This document shows, in pieces, positions 1-6,501 of a DNA stretch of 15,341 bases. Position 1 is the stretch's first letter. The number at the start of each line of letters is the position of its first letter. The stretch is from Elusimicrobia bacterium RIFCSPLOWO2_01_FULL_59_12 (GTDB taxonomy: Bacteria; Elusimicrobiota; Elusimicrobia; 2-01-FULL-59-12), in NCBI GenBank assembly GCA_001800075.1, contig MGUR01000064.1, positions 4,518-19,858 on the forward strand, given 5' to 3'. Position numbers and translations under genes: made by a program. The notes under the pieces are model-generated. The model was not told the origin of the DNA and made no database searches. It was given only the letters and a program-made list of their open reading frames with translations.

Positions 1-1293
1 GCCGCGGTAGAGTTTCTTCTTCCAACTGCCGTCGCGCGCGGCCACCGAATATTTGGGCGTCCGGTGAAATTCCACGGGATGTCCGATGAGGCCCTGAAGA
101 ACGGCTTTGGCGTTCGAAACGCACATCCCCACCCCGACGGAGATCATCAGCGGCAAGTTTCGTATGCGAATCCTCCAGTCCGGATGCAGTTCCCTTTGAC
201 ATACGGCATAAAAGAGGACGACCGACGCGCAGGAGCCGATCAGCACCCACCGTTCGACGCCGGCCACCCAAGGCCAGTGCACCTGGGCGCGAAAATAAAG
301 ATTTAACGGGACGACCAGCGACATCGCCACCATCAGCACATAACCGAGGCAGGCCGTCAGGTGAAAGGTCGCTTCCACCTTGACTTTGAGCGGCAGCGCG
401 CCGCGCCAAATCGAAGGCAGCATCTTTTTGGCCGTTTGGATCGCCCCCAGCGTCCAGCGATGCTGCTGGGTTTTGAACGCGTTGATATCGACCGGCAGTT
501 CGGCGGGGCAGACCACCTCCGGCAGAAAGACAAACCGCCAGCCCCGCATCTGCGCGCGGTAGGACAAATCCAGGTCTTCGGTCAGGGTATCGTGCTGCCA
601 GCCCCCGGAAGAAAGGATGGCGCTGCGCCGCCACACCCCGGCGGTCCCGTTAAAGTTAAAAAAAGCGCCCGACCGGTTGCGGGCGGTATGCTCGAGCAGG
701 AAGTGCCCGTCCAGAAAAAGAGACTGCGCCCAGGTCAAAAGAGAATGACCTTCGTTGAGATGACCCCAGCGGGTCTGCACCATGCCGATCCGCGCCTCTT
801 GAAAATGGGGGAGGGTCTTTCGCAGGAAGTCCCGAGGCGGCAGGAAGTCCGCATCGAAAATCGCCAGGAACTCGCCGCGGGCCTGATCCAGGCCTGCCTG
901 CAGCGCCCCGGCTTTAAACCCCTCGCGCCGGGCGCGGCGAAGGTGTGAAATGGCCACGCCCTGCGCCTGGAGCGCCCGGACCTTCGCGGCGATCTTGTCG
1001 GAGGTGTCGTCTGTGGAATCATCCAGAACCTGAATGTCGAATTGCCCGCGCGGGTAATCCAACCGGCAGACGCTGTCGATCAGCCTTTCCACGACATAGC
1101 GCTCATTATAAACGGGCAGCTGAACGGTGACGGTCGGCCAGACTCCTGACATCTCCGGCGCGGCCTGAGGCGCGGCCCATTTGTAATACCGGAAATACAG
1201 ATAAAGAATCCAGCCTCTATGAAGTCCGTAGAGCGCCAGGACAAAAAGCAACAGCAGGTAGACGGCCATGAAGAGACTGCTGAGGACCTGCAT
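1..1293 (-). CDS. Processive family-2 glycosyltransferase, cellulose-synthase-like (3' end cut by window edge)
   Basis: Membrane glycosyltransferase of the GT2 family, expected to polymerise or transfer a sugar from a nucleotide-sugar at the cytoplasmic face. About 431 codons are visible and the reading frame is still open at position 1. An N-terminal hydrophobic segment (about residues 5-25) leads into YGLHR. The GT-A catalytic motifs follow in order: LDDSTDD (D91-D92), FDAD (D147/D149), TEDLD (D240, the likely base) and QQHRW (276-280). The QxxRW motif marks processive synthases such as cellulose synthase and plant CslA mannan synthase. C-terminal hydrophobic stretches after residue 300 fit a membrane channel region. 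I chose ATG at 1291-1293 (peptide MQVLSSLFMAVY) because family members usually carry this lead-in; the in-frame ATG at 1267-1269 is an alternative. Neither has a clear ribosome-binding site. It is the last visible gene of the exbB-tatA block, about 8 bases after tatA. The polysaccharide product cannot be told from sequence. Confidence 0.88.
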   Translation of the reverse strand, partial: MQVLSSLFMAVYLLLLFVLALYGLHRGWILYLYFRYYKWAAPQAAPEMSGVWPTVTVQLPVYNERYVVERLIDSVCRLDYPRGQFDIQVLDDSTDDTSDKIAAKVRALQAQGVAISHLRRARREGFKAGALQAGLDQARGEFLAIFDADFLPPRDFLRKTLPHFQEARIGMVQTRWGHLNEGHSLLTWAQSLFLDGHFLLEHTARNRSGAFFNFNGTAGVWRRSAILSSGGWQHDTLTEDLDLSYRAQMRGWRFVFLPEVVCPAELPVDINAFKTQQHRWTLGAIQTAKKMLPSIWRGALPLKVKVEATFHLTACLGYVLMVAMSLVVPLNLYFRAQVHWPWVAGVERWVLIGSCASVVLFYAVCQRELHPDWRIRIRNLPLMISVGVGMCVSNAKAVLQGLIGHPVEFHRTPKYSVAARDGSWKKKLYRG

Positions 1294-1301
1294 ATTCAAT
1301 T

Positions 1302-1487
1302 TTAAGCGGGTTTTGAAGAATCGCTTTTCGACGCGCTCTTATCGTCGGCGCCATCGCGGAGGCCGCGGCGGAATTCACCGACCGCTTTCCCCATTGCTTT
1401 TCCCACCTCCGGCAGCTTGCCGGGGCCGAACAGAATCAGGATCACAACCAACAGTACAGCCAGCTCCGCCAATCCAATATGTCCCAT
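1302..1487 (-). CDS. tatA: Sec-independent protein translocase subunit TatA
   Basis: Small single-span subunit of the twin-arginine translocase, which forms the pore-like assembly that exports folded proteins. The 61 residues show the canonical layout: a hydrophobic N-terminal helix (about residues 6-20), then the FGPGKLPEVGKAMGKA hinge and amphipathic helix, and a charged Ser/Lys-rich tail. The FGxxKLPE hinge is diagnostic of TatA/TatE. A strong Shine-Dalgarno AAGGAG sits a few bases before the ATG and overlaps the TAA stop of the upstream TonB-like gene, so translation is probably coupled. No tatB or tatC lies in the window, so TatC must be encoded elsewhere. The TatA/TatB distinction is inferred from the short tail. 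Confidence 0.94.
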   Translation of the reverse strand: MGHIGLAELAVLLVVILILFGPGKLPEVGKAMGKAVGEFRRGLRDGADDKSASKSDSSKPA

Positions 1488-1490
1488 TTT

Positions 1491-1500
1491 TATCTCCTTA
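1491..1500 (-). promoter_or_regulatory. tatA ribosome-binding site overlapping the tonB-like stop codon
   Basis: Read on the minus strand the bases are TAAGGAGATA. The first three are the TAA stop of the TonB-like gene and AAGGAG is a near-perfect Shine-Dalgarno for tatA. The arrangement links termination of one gene to initiation of the next. Confidence 0.75.
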
Positions 1501-2184
1501 TAGGGGTTTCCCTACAAACTTCATGTGCACCCTCAGGGTCTCCTCCGGAAAACCCGCCGGCAAGGGCGGCAGCGGGTTGGAATACAGCACCGCGCGCTGA
1601 GCCAGCTGGTCAAAAAGCGAGTCCCCGGAAGGTTTCTCAATGAGCGTGTCCGTCACCCCGCCGTCCCGATGGATCACAAAAGCGACCTGACAGACCGTGT
1701 CCGATTGGAAGTCGCGCGGAGGCCGCCACTTGTCGTTGAGACGATCAGCGAGGGTCTTCAGATACCAGGGGTACGGAAACGCCGGGCCGGCGTCCGCCAC
1801 GATGCCCGCGCCGCCCGACCCCCCCCCGCCGCGGGGCGCCCCGGTTCTCTGGCCGTCCAGGACCGCCAGGGCCGCTTTCAGGTTTAGTCCTCGCTTCTTC
1901 TCAGGGACGGGAGCGGCCTGAATCTTTTTGGGTTTTCCTTTGATCCGGATCACTTCACTGGCGGGGATTTTTCTTTCTTCAAGGGGGATGGGATCCGGAG
2001 GTTTCCTGGGGGCTTCCACATCCGCCCCGCCCATCGCCCCGGCTCCTTTCCCGGCGGGCAAAGAGCTCAGCAAGTCGATCGCATAATAACTCATCCGCGG
2101 CTTGGACAGCAAAGCGCCGGAGGCGATCCAGGCGGCCAGCAGCAGCAGGTGACCGCCGCTCGATAGGAACAGATAAGACCGCAT
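1498..2184 (-). CDS. TonB/TolA-like energy transducer
   Basis: Periplasm-spanning protein expected to carry proton-motive energy from the ExbB-ExbD-type motor to outer-membrane partners. Of the 228 residues, 4-27 form one N-terminal membrane anchor. A variable, charged middle follows, with Pro/Lys-rich (about 58-95) and glycine-rich (about 118-127) parts. The C-terminal stretch (about 150-226) has the TonB/TolA C-terminal pattern: DKWRPP, then VAFVIHRDGGVTD, FDQLAQRAV and PLPPLPAGF. It starts 9 bases after the exbD-like stop, with a GAGGT close to its ATG. The gene order matches both exbBD-tonB and tolQRA sets. The short C-terminal domain does not let me separate TonB from TolA, and no tolB or pal is seen nearby. 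Confidence 0.82.
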   Translation of the reverse strand: MRSYLFLSSGGHLLLLAAWIASGALLSKPRMSYYAIDLLSSLPAGKGAGAMGGADVEAPRKPPDPIPLEERKIPASEVIRIKGKPKKIQAAPVPEKKRGLNLKAALAVLDGQRTGAPRGGGGSGGAGIVADAGPAFPYPWYLKTLADRLNDKWRPPRDFQSDTVCQVAFVIHRDGGVTDTLIEKPSGDSLFDQLAQRAVLYSNPLPPLPAGFPEETLRVHMKFVGKPL

Positions 2185-2193
2185 ACCTCAAGG

Positions 2194-2607
2194 CTACTTC
2201 GGCGACTCTACAGAAATGCCCAGCTTGGAAACTTGAAGGCGTTTGGCGACATCCATCACCGTGACAACCCGCTGAAGAGCCAGGTCCTTGTCGGCCTGGA
2301 TCATCACCGGACGGTCCTTATTCTTTCCCAAAAGGGCTTTCAAGCCGCTCTCCAGGTTGCCGGCCGCCACGGCCGTCCCATTCATCGTCATCTCCCCGTT
2401 TTTTTGAATACCGATCACAATCGGCCGGTCGGGAACCTGGTTGCTGGTCACCGACTGGGGCAGGTTGACGCGCACCTGCTGCTGGACCAGGAACGGCGTC
2501 ATGACCATGAAAATGACCAGCAGGACCAGCACCACGTCGATGAAGGGGACCATGTTGATGTCAACGATGGGCGCGCTACGGTGGGCCTTTCGCAGGAGAA
2601 TCGCCAT
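2194..2607 (-). CDS. exbD: ExbD/TolR-family biopolymer transport protein
   Basis: Proton-channel partner of the ExbB/TolQ-like protein in the TonB or Tol motor of the inner membrane. At 137 residues it has the usual family length. One membrane helix follows a short cytoplasmic N-terminus (IVDINMVPFIDVVLVLLVIF, residues 14-33) and includes the conserved transmembrane aspartate D24 (PFID) needed for proton flow. The periplasmic part ends in the typical IQADK...V..VMDVAKRLQVSKLGI pattern. It begins about 18 bases after the exbB-like stop, with GGAGA about 10 bases before the ATG, so it is co-transcribed with exbB. It could equally be called tolR. Confidence 0.93.
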   Translation of the reverse strand: MAILLRKAHRSAPIVDINMVPFIDVVLVLLVIFMVMTPFLVQQQVRVNLPQSVTSNQVPDRPIVIGIQKNGEMTMNGTAVAAGNLESGLKALLGKNKDRPVMIQADKDLALQRVVTVMDVAKRLQVSKLGISVESPK

Positions 2608-2625
2608 GAGGTTTGGGTCTCCGGA

Positions 2626-3258
2626 TTAACGGGGAATCAGCCAGTCCGTCACTTCGTCAACGGACAGCTGCATATCCTCCGAGATGCGCTCGATCTTGCG
2701 CAGGTAAAGATTGTAGCCCACCACAGCCGGGATAGCGACAAAGAGCCCCAGGGCGGTCGCCACCAAGGCCTCCGCGATGCCGTTGGCCACCACGCCCGGC
2801 CCGCCGCCGGCATTTTCCGCGATCGAGCGGAAGGCGTGAATGATGCCCACCACGGTCCCGAAGAGCCCCACAAACGGGGTGACGCTCCCGATCGTTCCCA
2901 GGACGGTGAGGTAGCGCCCCAATTGGGAGATCTCAACCTGGAGAAGGCGGGCGGCCCAGCGCTCCAGGCGTTCGCGGTCGGCGGAACGGTGCCGCCGGGA
3001 CAATTCAAGCAGCGGAGCGATAACTTTTCCCACAGGCTTGCGCATGGATTCGCAGAGGGTGATGGCCTGGTCAAGCCGGTTTTCCGAGAGCAGCTTCTCC
3101 AACTTGTTCAAAAGGCTCTCGCGATCGAATGCCGCGCGGCGAAGGCTGACCCATCTTTCCAAAATGATCGCCCCGGACAGCACCGAACAGGCCAGGAGAA
3201 CGGAAAGAATCGGCCACGCCTGGGACCACATCTGCTGCAGGGCCATGGGGCTAAACAT
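2626..3258 (-). CDS. exbB: MotA/TolQ/ExbB-family proton channel protein
   Basis: Three-span inner-membrane component of the TonB/Tol-type motor, assembling with the ExbD-like protein to couple proton flow to outer-membrane work. The 210 residues show helix 1 near residues 14-34, then a cytoplasmic charged domain (about 40-100). A second span follows around GSVTPFVGLFGTVVGIIHAF, with the conserved GLFGTVxGI signature, and a third around ALVATALGLFVAIPAVVGYN. All are hallmarks of the family. The ATG follows the DUF502 stop by 6 bases, and its AAGGAG ribosome-binding site lies within the end of the DUF502 reading frame, so the two genes are translationally linked. ExbB and TolQ cannot be separated from sequence alone. 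Confidence 0.93.
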   Translation of the reverse strand: MFSPMALQQMWSQAWPILSVLLACSVLSGAIILERWVSLRRAAFDRESLLNKLEKLLSENRLDQAITLCESMRKPVGKVIAPLLELSRRHRSADRERLERWAARLLQVEISQLGRYLTVLGTIGSVTPFVGLFGTVVGIIHAFRSIAENAGGGPGVVANGIAEALVATALGLFVAIPAVVGYNLYLRKIERISEDMQLSVDEVTDWLIPR

Positions 3259-3264
3259 AATCCT

Positions 3265-3918
3265 TCACTCCTTATCCTTCGGCCGCGCCATGCGGTCTTC
3301 GATCGGCACGACGCCATGGGAAATTAGAATCTTGACCGCTTCTTCCATCGTCAAATCGATCGCGATCGTCTCCGACTGAGGCGCGTAGAGCAGAACGCCG
3401 GATGTCGGGTTGGGAACGGTCGGGATAAAGACGCAGAGATACGTCTCCGCCGAGTGGAACACCTTCCCCGACATCTGGCTGGTCACAAACCCGAACGTGT
3501 AAACCCCCCGGCGCGGATATTCTACTAAAACGACCGATCGATAGAGAGGCTTCGAACCGAAAAAGGCCTCCGTGACTTTTTGGATCGCCTCGTAAAAGCC
3601 TCGGAAGAACGGAATCCGTCGAATGATCCACTCCATCCAGGACACGAAGCGTTTCCCGATGAAATTGGAGGCGACAACGCCCACGCTCCAGATCATCAGG
3701 AGCGTCAGGATGAAGCTCAGCGGCCGGACGGCGCTCTGCGGTATCGTAAACCAGCGCTGCGTGTTCAACAAGGGAAACAGCGTCTGGCTGATCAACAGGA
3801 AAAAAAGATGGAAAAAATAAATCGACAGGCTGAGGGGCACAAAAATGACGAGTCCGGCGAAGAATTGCTGCCTGAATTTTCCCAGGAGGGACGCGCGCGC
3901 GGCGTTTTTGGCGGTCAT
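3265..3918 (-). CDS. DUF502 family membrane protein
   Basis: Conserved inner-membrane protein of unknown function. From the chosen ATG it is 217 residues, with two N-terminal membrane segments (about residues 16-40 and 58-82). It carries the recognisable DUF502 motifs: RRIPFFRGFYEAIQ, VVLVEYPRRGVYTFGFVT, FIPTVPNPTSGVLLY and a C-terminal EEAVKILISHG. A GTG at 3958-3960 would extend it by 14 residues, but that extension lies in the terminator hairpin upstream and looks non-coding, so ATG 3916-3918 is preferred. No Shine-Dalgarno precedes this ATG; instead TATAAT sits 9 bases upstream. It heads the block that runs through exbB, exbD, the TonB-like gene and tatA. Its link to that block is positional only. 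Confidence 0.88.
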   Translation of the reverse strand: MTAKNAARASLLGKFRQQFFAGLVIFVPLSLSIYFFHLFFLLISQTLFPLLNTQRWFTIPQSAVRPLSFILTLLMIWSVGVVASNFIGKRFVSWMEWIIRRIPFFRGFYEAIQKVTEAFFGSKPLYRSVVLVEYPRRGVYTFGFVTSQMSGKVFHSAETYLCVFIPTVPNPTSGVLLYAPQSETIAIDLTMEEAVKILISHGVVPIEDRMARPKDKE

Positions 3919-3927
3919 GGTTCGGGG

Positions 3928-3933
3928 ATTATA
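3928..3933 (-). promoter_or_regulatory. Possible -10 element for the DUF502-exbB-tatA block
   Basis: On the minus strand the sequence is TATAAT followed by CCCCGAACC and ATG, which would place the transcription start close to the start codon. There is no convincing -35 hexamer 16-18 bases upstream, because that space holds the GC-rich arm of the terminator hairpin. The match is perfect to the consensus hexamer, but it lies in the T/A tail of the terminator, so chance is possible. Confidence 0.4.
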
Positions 3934-3936
3934 TAA

Positions 3937-4006
3937 AAAGGGCCGCCCGACGCTCGCCACACGTCTGGCGAGTCCGGCAGCAGTGTGTCGGATCCGGCGG
4001 CCCTTT
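3937..4006 (-). terminator. Branched hairpin terminator with A/T tails on both sides
   Basis: AAAGGGCCGCC (3937-3947) pairs perfectly with GGCGGCCCTTT (3996-4006). Inside the loop, CTCGCCA (3953-3959) pairs with TGGCGAG (3966-3972), and TCCG/CGGA can form a small third stem, giving a branched fold. Read on the minus strand, the stem is followed by TTTTTATAT, a typical intrinsic terminator tail. It sits just after the stop of the secreted-protein gene at 4030 and before the DUF502 gene, so it probably insulates the two. The other face also ends in TTT. Confidence 0.75.
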
Positions 4007-4029
4007 ATTCGAAGCGGTGGGTCGAGAGC

Positions 4030-4473
4030 TTAGTTGTTGTAGAACAGGTTGCCCGGAAGCTCCGCGACATGCAGGGTCGCATAGCTTAACGCCCGCTGTT
4101 CGGGGTTCTCCAGGGACTTCAACGTCAAAATCACTGAAACATGGTCGCCCGCCACCACGTTGACATGCGCCTCGTTGCTGGCAAAGCGGTCGAGCACGTC
4201 ATCCGCGGCCCTCCGGATCAGGGCGGAGGAGATGCGGTAGGTCCCTTCCTTCATGGAGAAGGTCGTTGTGCCCGGGATATCCGCGCCTCCCACAAATTGG
4301 CTTCTTTTTTCCCCATAGATATACACGGGGGCTTCCGCGACGACCCCCCCGTTGACATCCAAAACGGTGACCTGCACCGTACCCTCTTCGGGAGCCAGGA
4401 CCGTGGACTCCGCAGAGGCTGAAGTACCGCAAAACAGGCTGGCGAGAATCGCAAGGCTCAGTGCATTTTTCAT
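4030..4473 (-). CDS. Secreted protein with predicted Ig/prealbumin-like fold, function unknown
   Basis: I do not recognise a named family. From the ATG at 4471-4473 the protein has 147 residues. A clear signal peptide (MKNALSLAILASLF...) has a likely cleavage after ASA near residue 21. The mature part alternates short strands: GTVQVTVLDVNGGVVAEAPVYIYG, GTTTFSMKEGTYRI and VVAGDHVSVILTL. This resembles carboxypeptidase-regulatory/prealbumin-like beta-sandwich domains. An in-frame ATG six codons upstream exists, but GGGAGGA lies just before the chosen start, which decides for the shorter form. It is a single gene between a terminator on its 3' side and the divergent uppP promoter region. The destination is the periplasm or outside; no lipobox is seen (the Cys in FCGTS lacks the right context). 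Confidence 0.72.
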   Translation of the reverse strand: MKNALSLAILASLFCGTSASAESTVLAPEEGTVQVTVLDVNGGVVAEAPVYIYGEKRSQFVGGADIPGTTTFSMKEGTYRISSALIRRAADDVLDRFASNEAHVNVVAGDHVSVILTLKSLENPEQRALSYATLHVAELPGNLFYNN

Positions 4474-4690
4474 TGTCGTCCTCCCTATCATGCCCTGAGT
4501 TTAACGAAAGGCCTGATTCCCGCCACGGATTCTTCCCCCCGTTAAAGCCTGTTTCACCCCCCTTCATCGCAGTTGATTAACTAATATTCACCTCTATTTT
4601 TAGAAGCGATATGGATGGCTCAGGTTAACCCTTCTAATTTTGAGTTTTCCGAAGGTTGTCACATTTGCGATATATGCTAAACTCGCCGCC
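4474..4690. promoter_or_regulatory. Divergent intergenic region between the secreted-protein gene and uppP
   Basis: About 200 bases with no convincing gene. It must hold the minus-strand promoter and 5' leader of the secreted protein (ribosome-binding site GGGAGGA at 4479-4485) and the plus-strand uppP promoter near 4656-4683. A loose repeat, AAAGGCCTGATTC (4507-4519) and AAAGCCTGTTTC (4544-4555), and a near-palindrome AGTTGATTAACT (4571-4582) are visible. I could not match it to a known riboswitch. Confidence 0.45.
4656..4683 (+). promoter_or_regulatory. Candidate uppP promoter
   Basis: TTGTCA (4656-4661, five of six to TTGACA) is separated by 16 bases from TAAACT (4678-4683, four of six to TATAAT). 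The predicted transcription start falls at about the GTG at 4691, implying a leaderless message. This is the only place in the window where both hexamers are reasonable ahead of a leaderless-looking start. Confidence 0.5.
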
Positions 4691-5485
4691 GTGACCCTTT
4701 TCCAGAGCCTGTTTTTAGGGATCGTCCAGGGACTTGGGGAATTCCTTCCGATATCCAGTTCCGCCCACCTTATCCTCCTGCCCCGGTTCATGCGCTGGCC
4801 GGACCAGGGGCTGGCTTTTGATGTCGCACTGCATCTGGGGACCTTGGCGGGGGTGATCATCTACTTCTGGAAGGATCTGGCGGTGTTTATTAGGTCATTT
4901 CTGAACCCCTCAGACCCGGGACTGGCTCGGGAGCGGCGGCTGGCAGGACAGATATTGCTCGCCACCCTGCCCGGCGCCCTCGCCGGGCTGGCGCTGGAAC
5001 AGAAGGTTGAGTCCGTATTCCGTTCACCCCACCTGATCGGGTGGACCCTGATCGGATTAGGTGTCTTGCTGGCTCTGGCGGACTACACCAACCGTGGAAC
5101 CAAGTCGCTGACCGAGATCACTTGGGGCGCAGCGGCCGCCTTAGGGGTCGCACAGGCCTTCGCGCTGGTGCCCGGGGTATCCCGCTCGGGTATCACCATC
5201 ACGGCAGCCTTATTCCTGGGGATAGGACGCTACAGCGCGGCGCGATTTTCCTTCCTGATGTCCATCCCCATCATCGCCGGAGCCGGAGTCCTCAAATTCA
5301 AGGAGATATTGGGGAGCCCTGATAAATTGGCCCTTTTCGTGGGTTTTACCGGCGCCGCCCTATCCGGTTTTTTGGCCATCTGGTTTCTCCTGCGGTACGT
5401 GCAGACCCGGCGCTACACGCCGTTTGTGATTTACCGGTGGCTCCTGGGCGCGTTGGTGCTGCTTAATTTGAGACATTTCCAATGA
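4691..5485 (+). CDS. uppP: Undecaprenyl-diphosphatase UppP (BacA family)
   Basis: Integral membrane phosphatase that converts undecaprenyl diphosphate to the monophosphate, recycling the lipid carrier for peptidoglycan and other envelope polymers. From the GTG at 4691 it is 264 residues, the normal family size. Signatures present are the (E/Q)xxxE motif as QGLGE (13-17), the adjoining FLPISSSAHLI, and PGVSRSG (161-167), the phosphate-binding motif. Many hydrophobic spans fill the rest. A TTG at 4640 would add 17 residues, but these overlap the apparent promoter, and family proteins normally begin a few residues before LGIVQG, so GTG 4691 is preferred. The stop overlaps the ATG of the next gene (ATGA at 5482-5485), implying coupling. 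Loss or overexpression of such enzymes alters bacitracin sensitivity in other bacteria. Confidence 0.92.
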   Translation: MTLFQSLFLGIVQGLGEFLPISSSAHLILLPRFMRWPDQGLAFDVALHLGTLAGVIIYFWKDLAVFIRSFLNPSDPGLARERRLAGQILLATLPGALAGLALEQKVESVFRSPHLIGWTLIGLGVLLALADYTNRGTKSLTEITWGAAAALGVAQAFALVPGVSRSGITITAALFLGIGRYSAARFSFLMSIPIIAGAGVLKFKEILGSPDKLALFVGFTGAALSGFLAIWFLLRYVQTRRYTPFVIYRWLLGALVLLNLRHFQ

Positions 5486-6369
5486 AGCCTCACCCCCCAA
5501 CCCCCTCTCCCGGTGGGAGAGGGGGAGCAAAAAAGAGATATACCCTCTCCCACCGGGAGAGGGTCCCGCCACGTGAGCGGCGGGGGGTGAGGCTTTTCTT
5601 TGCCTTATGCCTCTTGCCATTTGCAATTCCGTCCGCTCTGGCCGATAAGGTCATCACCAAGGACGGCAAGGTCTACACCGGAAAGATCATGATTGACGGG
5701 GACAAGGCCGTGCTCATCGGGAACCCGCCGTTTGATCCGAACTCCACCCTGATCCAGACGGAAGACATCAAGACCATCGTCTATGATGAGTACAGGCAAA
5801 ACCCTCCCGCGGAACGCCGGCGCGGAGGCGCGATCGGCCTGCGTCTTTCCGGGAACGCGTACTCCTCCGGTGAGCTGTCGCTTAAACCGGCGGGCGGCCT
5901 GGAATTAGAGGGCAGTTTTCGACCCCACCCGGTGATCGAACTGGGCGGAGGGTTTCAGTGGGTGCCTGGCGTAAGCGCCAGCGGCGGAGATTTTTCGATC
6001 TCCGCGAGCACTTCCCCGGGGGGACCCGCAAGGGGATATCAGACGTTTGGGCAAACTACGATGAGCATCGGAGGCAAGATTTACCCTTTTTTTAATGAGA
6101 AGTGGAAAACTGAACCCTACCTATTAGCGGGGTACGCCTGGAGCCGCCTGACCCCGAAAGGAAGCGGGGACTCCTTCAAGGGCGCGGGCTGGCAGCTGGG
6201 CGCGGGCGCCATCCACCCGTTATCGCGGCATCTCTTTCTGGAGGGACGGTTCGGCTGCCAAAACCTCGCCTACGACACCGTGAGCTTTCTGGGCCGGGAG
6301 GCGGGGATCTCACCGGAAATCAATCAACACCAGTATTCCTTATCCATCGGCCTGTCCTACCGTATCTAG
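5482..6369 (+). CDS. Secreted outer-membrane beta-barrel protein with repeat-derived N-terminus
   Basis: Up to 295 residues. The probable signal peptide is VRLFFALCLLPFAIPSALA (residues 36-54), followed by a small domain with DKVITKDGKVYTGKI and EDIKTIVYDEY (about 55-102). From about residue 112 a run of amphipathic strands (GGAIGLRLSGNAYSSGELSLK, then GLELEGSFRPHPVIELGGGFQW, and so on) closes with LSIGLSYRI, an aromatic-rich end typical of outer-membrane barrels. The start is uncertain. The ATG at 5482 overlaps the uppP stop (ATGA), but the first 35 codons lie in a palindromic repeat and yield PSPGGRG- and LSHRER-type peptide. A GTG at 5587 in the right arm of the repeat gives a clean signal peptide. 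The repeat may have landed after the original start and been tolerated. Function unknown. Confidence 0.72.
   Translation: MKPHPPTPSPGGRGGAKKRYTLSHRERVPPRERRGVRLFFALCLLPFAIPSALADKVITKDGKVYTGKIMIDGDKAVLIGNPPFDPNSTLIQTEDIKTIVYDEYRQNPPAERRRGGAIGLRLSGNAYSSGELSLKPAGGLELEGSFRPHPVIELGGGFQWVPGVSASGGDFSISASTSPGGPARGYQTFGQTTMSIGGKIYPFFNEKWKTEPYLLAGYAWSRLTPKGSGDSFKGAGWQLGAGAIHPLSRHLFLEGRFGCQNLAYDTVSFLGREAGISPEINQHQYSLSIGLSYRI
5485..5595. repeat. 111-bp palindromic MITE-like repeat at the start of the beta-barrel gene
   Basis: Terminal inverted repeats AAGCCTCACCCCCC (5485-5498) and GGGGGGTGAGGCTT (5582-5595) match over 14 bases. Inside are two hairpins. The first pairs 5501-5511 with 5515-5525 (11 bp, loop GGT); the second pairs 5542-5551 with 5555-5564 (10 bp, loop ACC). 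The two are inverted copies of each other around CCCTCTCCC. The same sort of CCTCACCCC/CTCTCCC-GGGAGAGG element recurs in many bacterial genomes, from memory. No transposase is encoded. Confidence 0.85.
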
Positions 6370-6375
6370 GGGCGT

Positions 6376-6448
6376 GGGGGACGTAATGAACTTACCGAAC
6401 TTCTCTAGCTCATTTATAGGAAAGTTCGGTAAGTTCATTACGTCCCCC
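6376..6448. repeat. Perfect 27-bp inverted repeat with 19-base loop
   Basis: Positions 6376-6402 and 6422-6448 are exact reverse complements, beginning GGGGGACGTAATGAACTTAC and reaching CGAACTT before a 19-base AT-rich loop. The element begins 6 bases after the stop of the beta-barrel gene. It lacks a T-run directly after the stem, so it is a long palindrome rather than a standard intrinsic terminator, though it may still attenuate transcription or protect the 3' end of the mRNA. It resembles the REP/MITE-like palindromes that REP-associated tyrosine transposases mobilise, but no transposase gene is in the window. Confidence 0.9.
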
Positions 6449-6483
6449 CCCTGTCATTGTTGTGCCGGCAACCCCCCATTTTC

Positions 6484-6489
6484 TACAAT
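6484..6489 (+). promoter_or_regulatory. Possible -10 element for the small barrel gene and fabI
   Basis: TACAAT lies 12 bases before the ATG at 6502; an upstream TTGTGC with an 18-base gap is a weak -35. There is no Shine-Dalgarno before the ATG. It would give a message with a very short leader after the 27-bp palindrome, separating this gene pair from uppP and the first barrel gene. Confidence 0.3.
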
Positions 6490-6501
6490 GCCGCTCAGTA
6501 A

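Noticed and set aside
361..948. 195-codon plus-strand frame opposite the glycosyltransferase
   Set aside because: Arg/Pro/Gln-rich translation with no recognisable motif; the opposite strand carries a complete set of GT2 motifs.
2233..3327. 364-codon open frame on the plus strand opposite exbD and exbB
   Set aside because: It lies entirely antisense to two clear conserved genes, has no ribosome-binding site, and its His/Gln/Asp-rich translation looks like a shadow of the coding strand in GC-rich DNA.
3919..3960. GTG start extending the DUF502 protein by 14 residues
   Set aside because: The extension is encoded by the terminator hairpin and would be upstream of the TATAAT element.
4474..4640. 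Riboswitch in the leader of the small secreted protein
   Set aside because: G-rich runs and a weak repeat are present, but no known aptamer core could be recognised.
4640..4690. TTG start for uppP
   Set aside because: The 17 extra residues are not family-like, overlap the best promoter hexamers and lack a ribosome-binding site.
6376..6448. Intrinsic terminator
   Set aside because: No T-run follows the stem on either strand and the arms are perfect over 27 bp, more like a mobile palindromic repeat; a secondary effect on transcription is not excluded.
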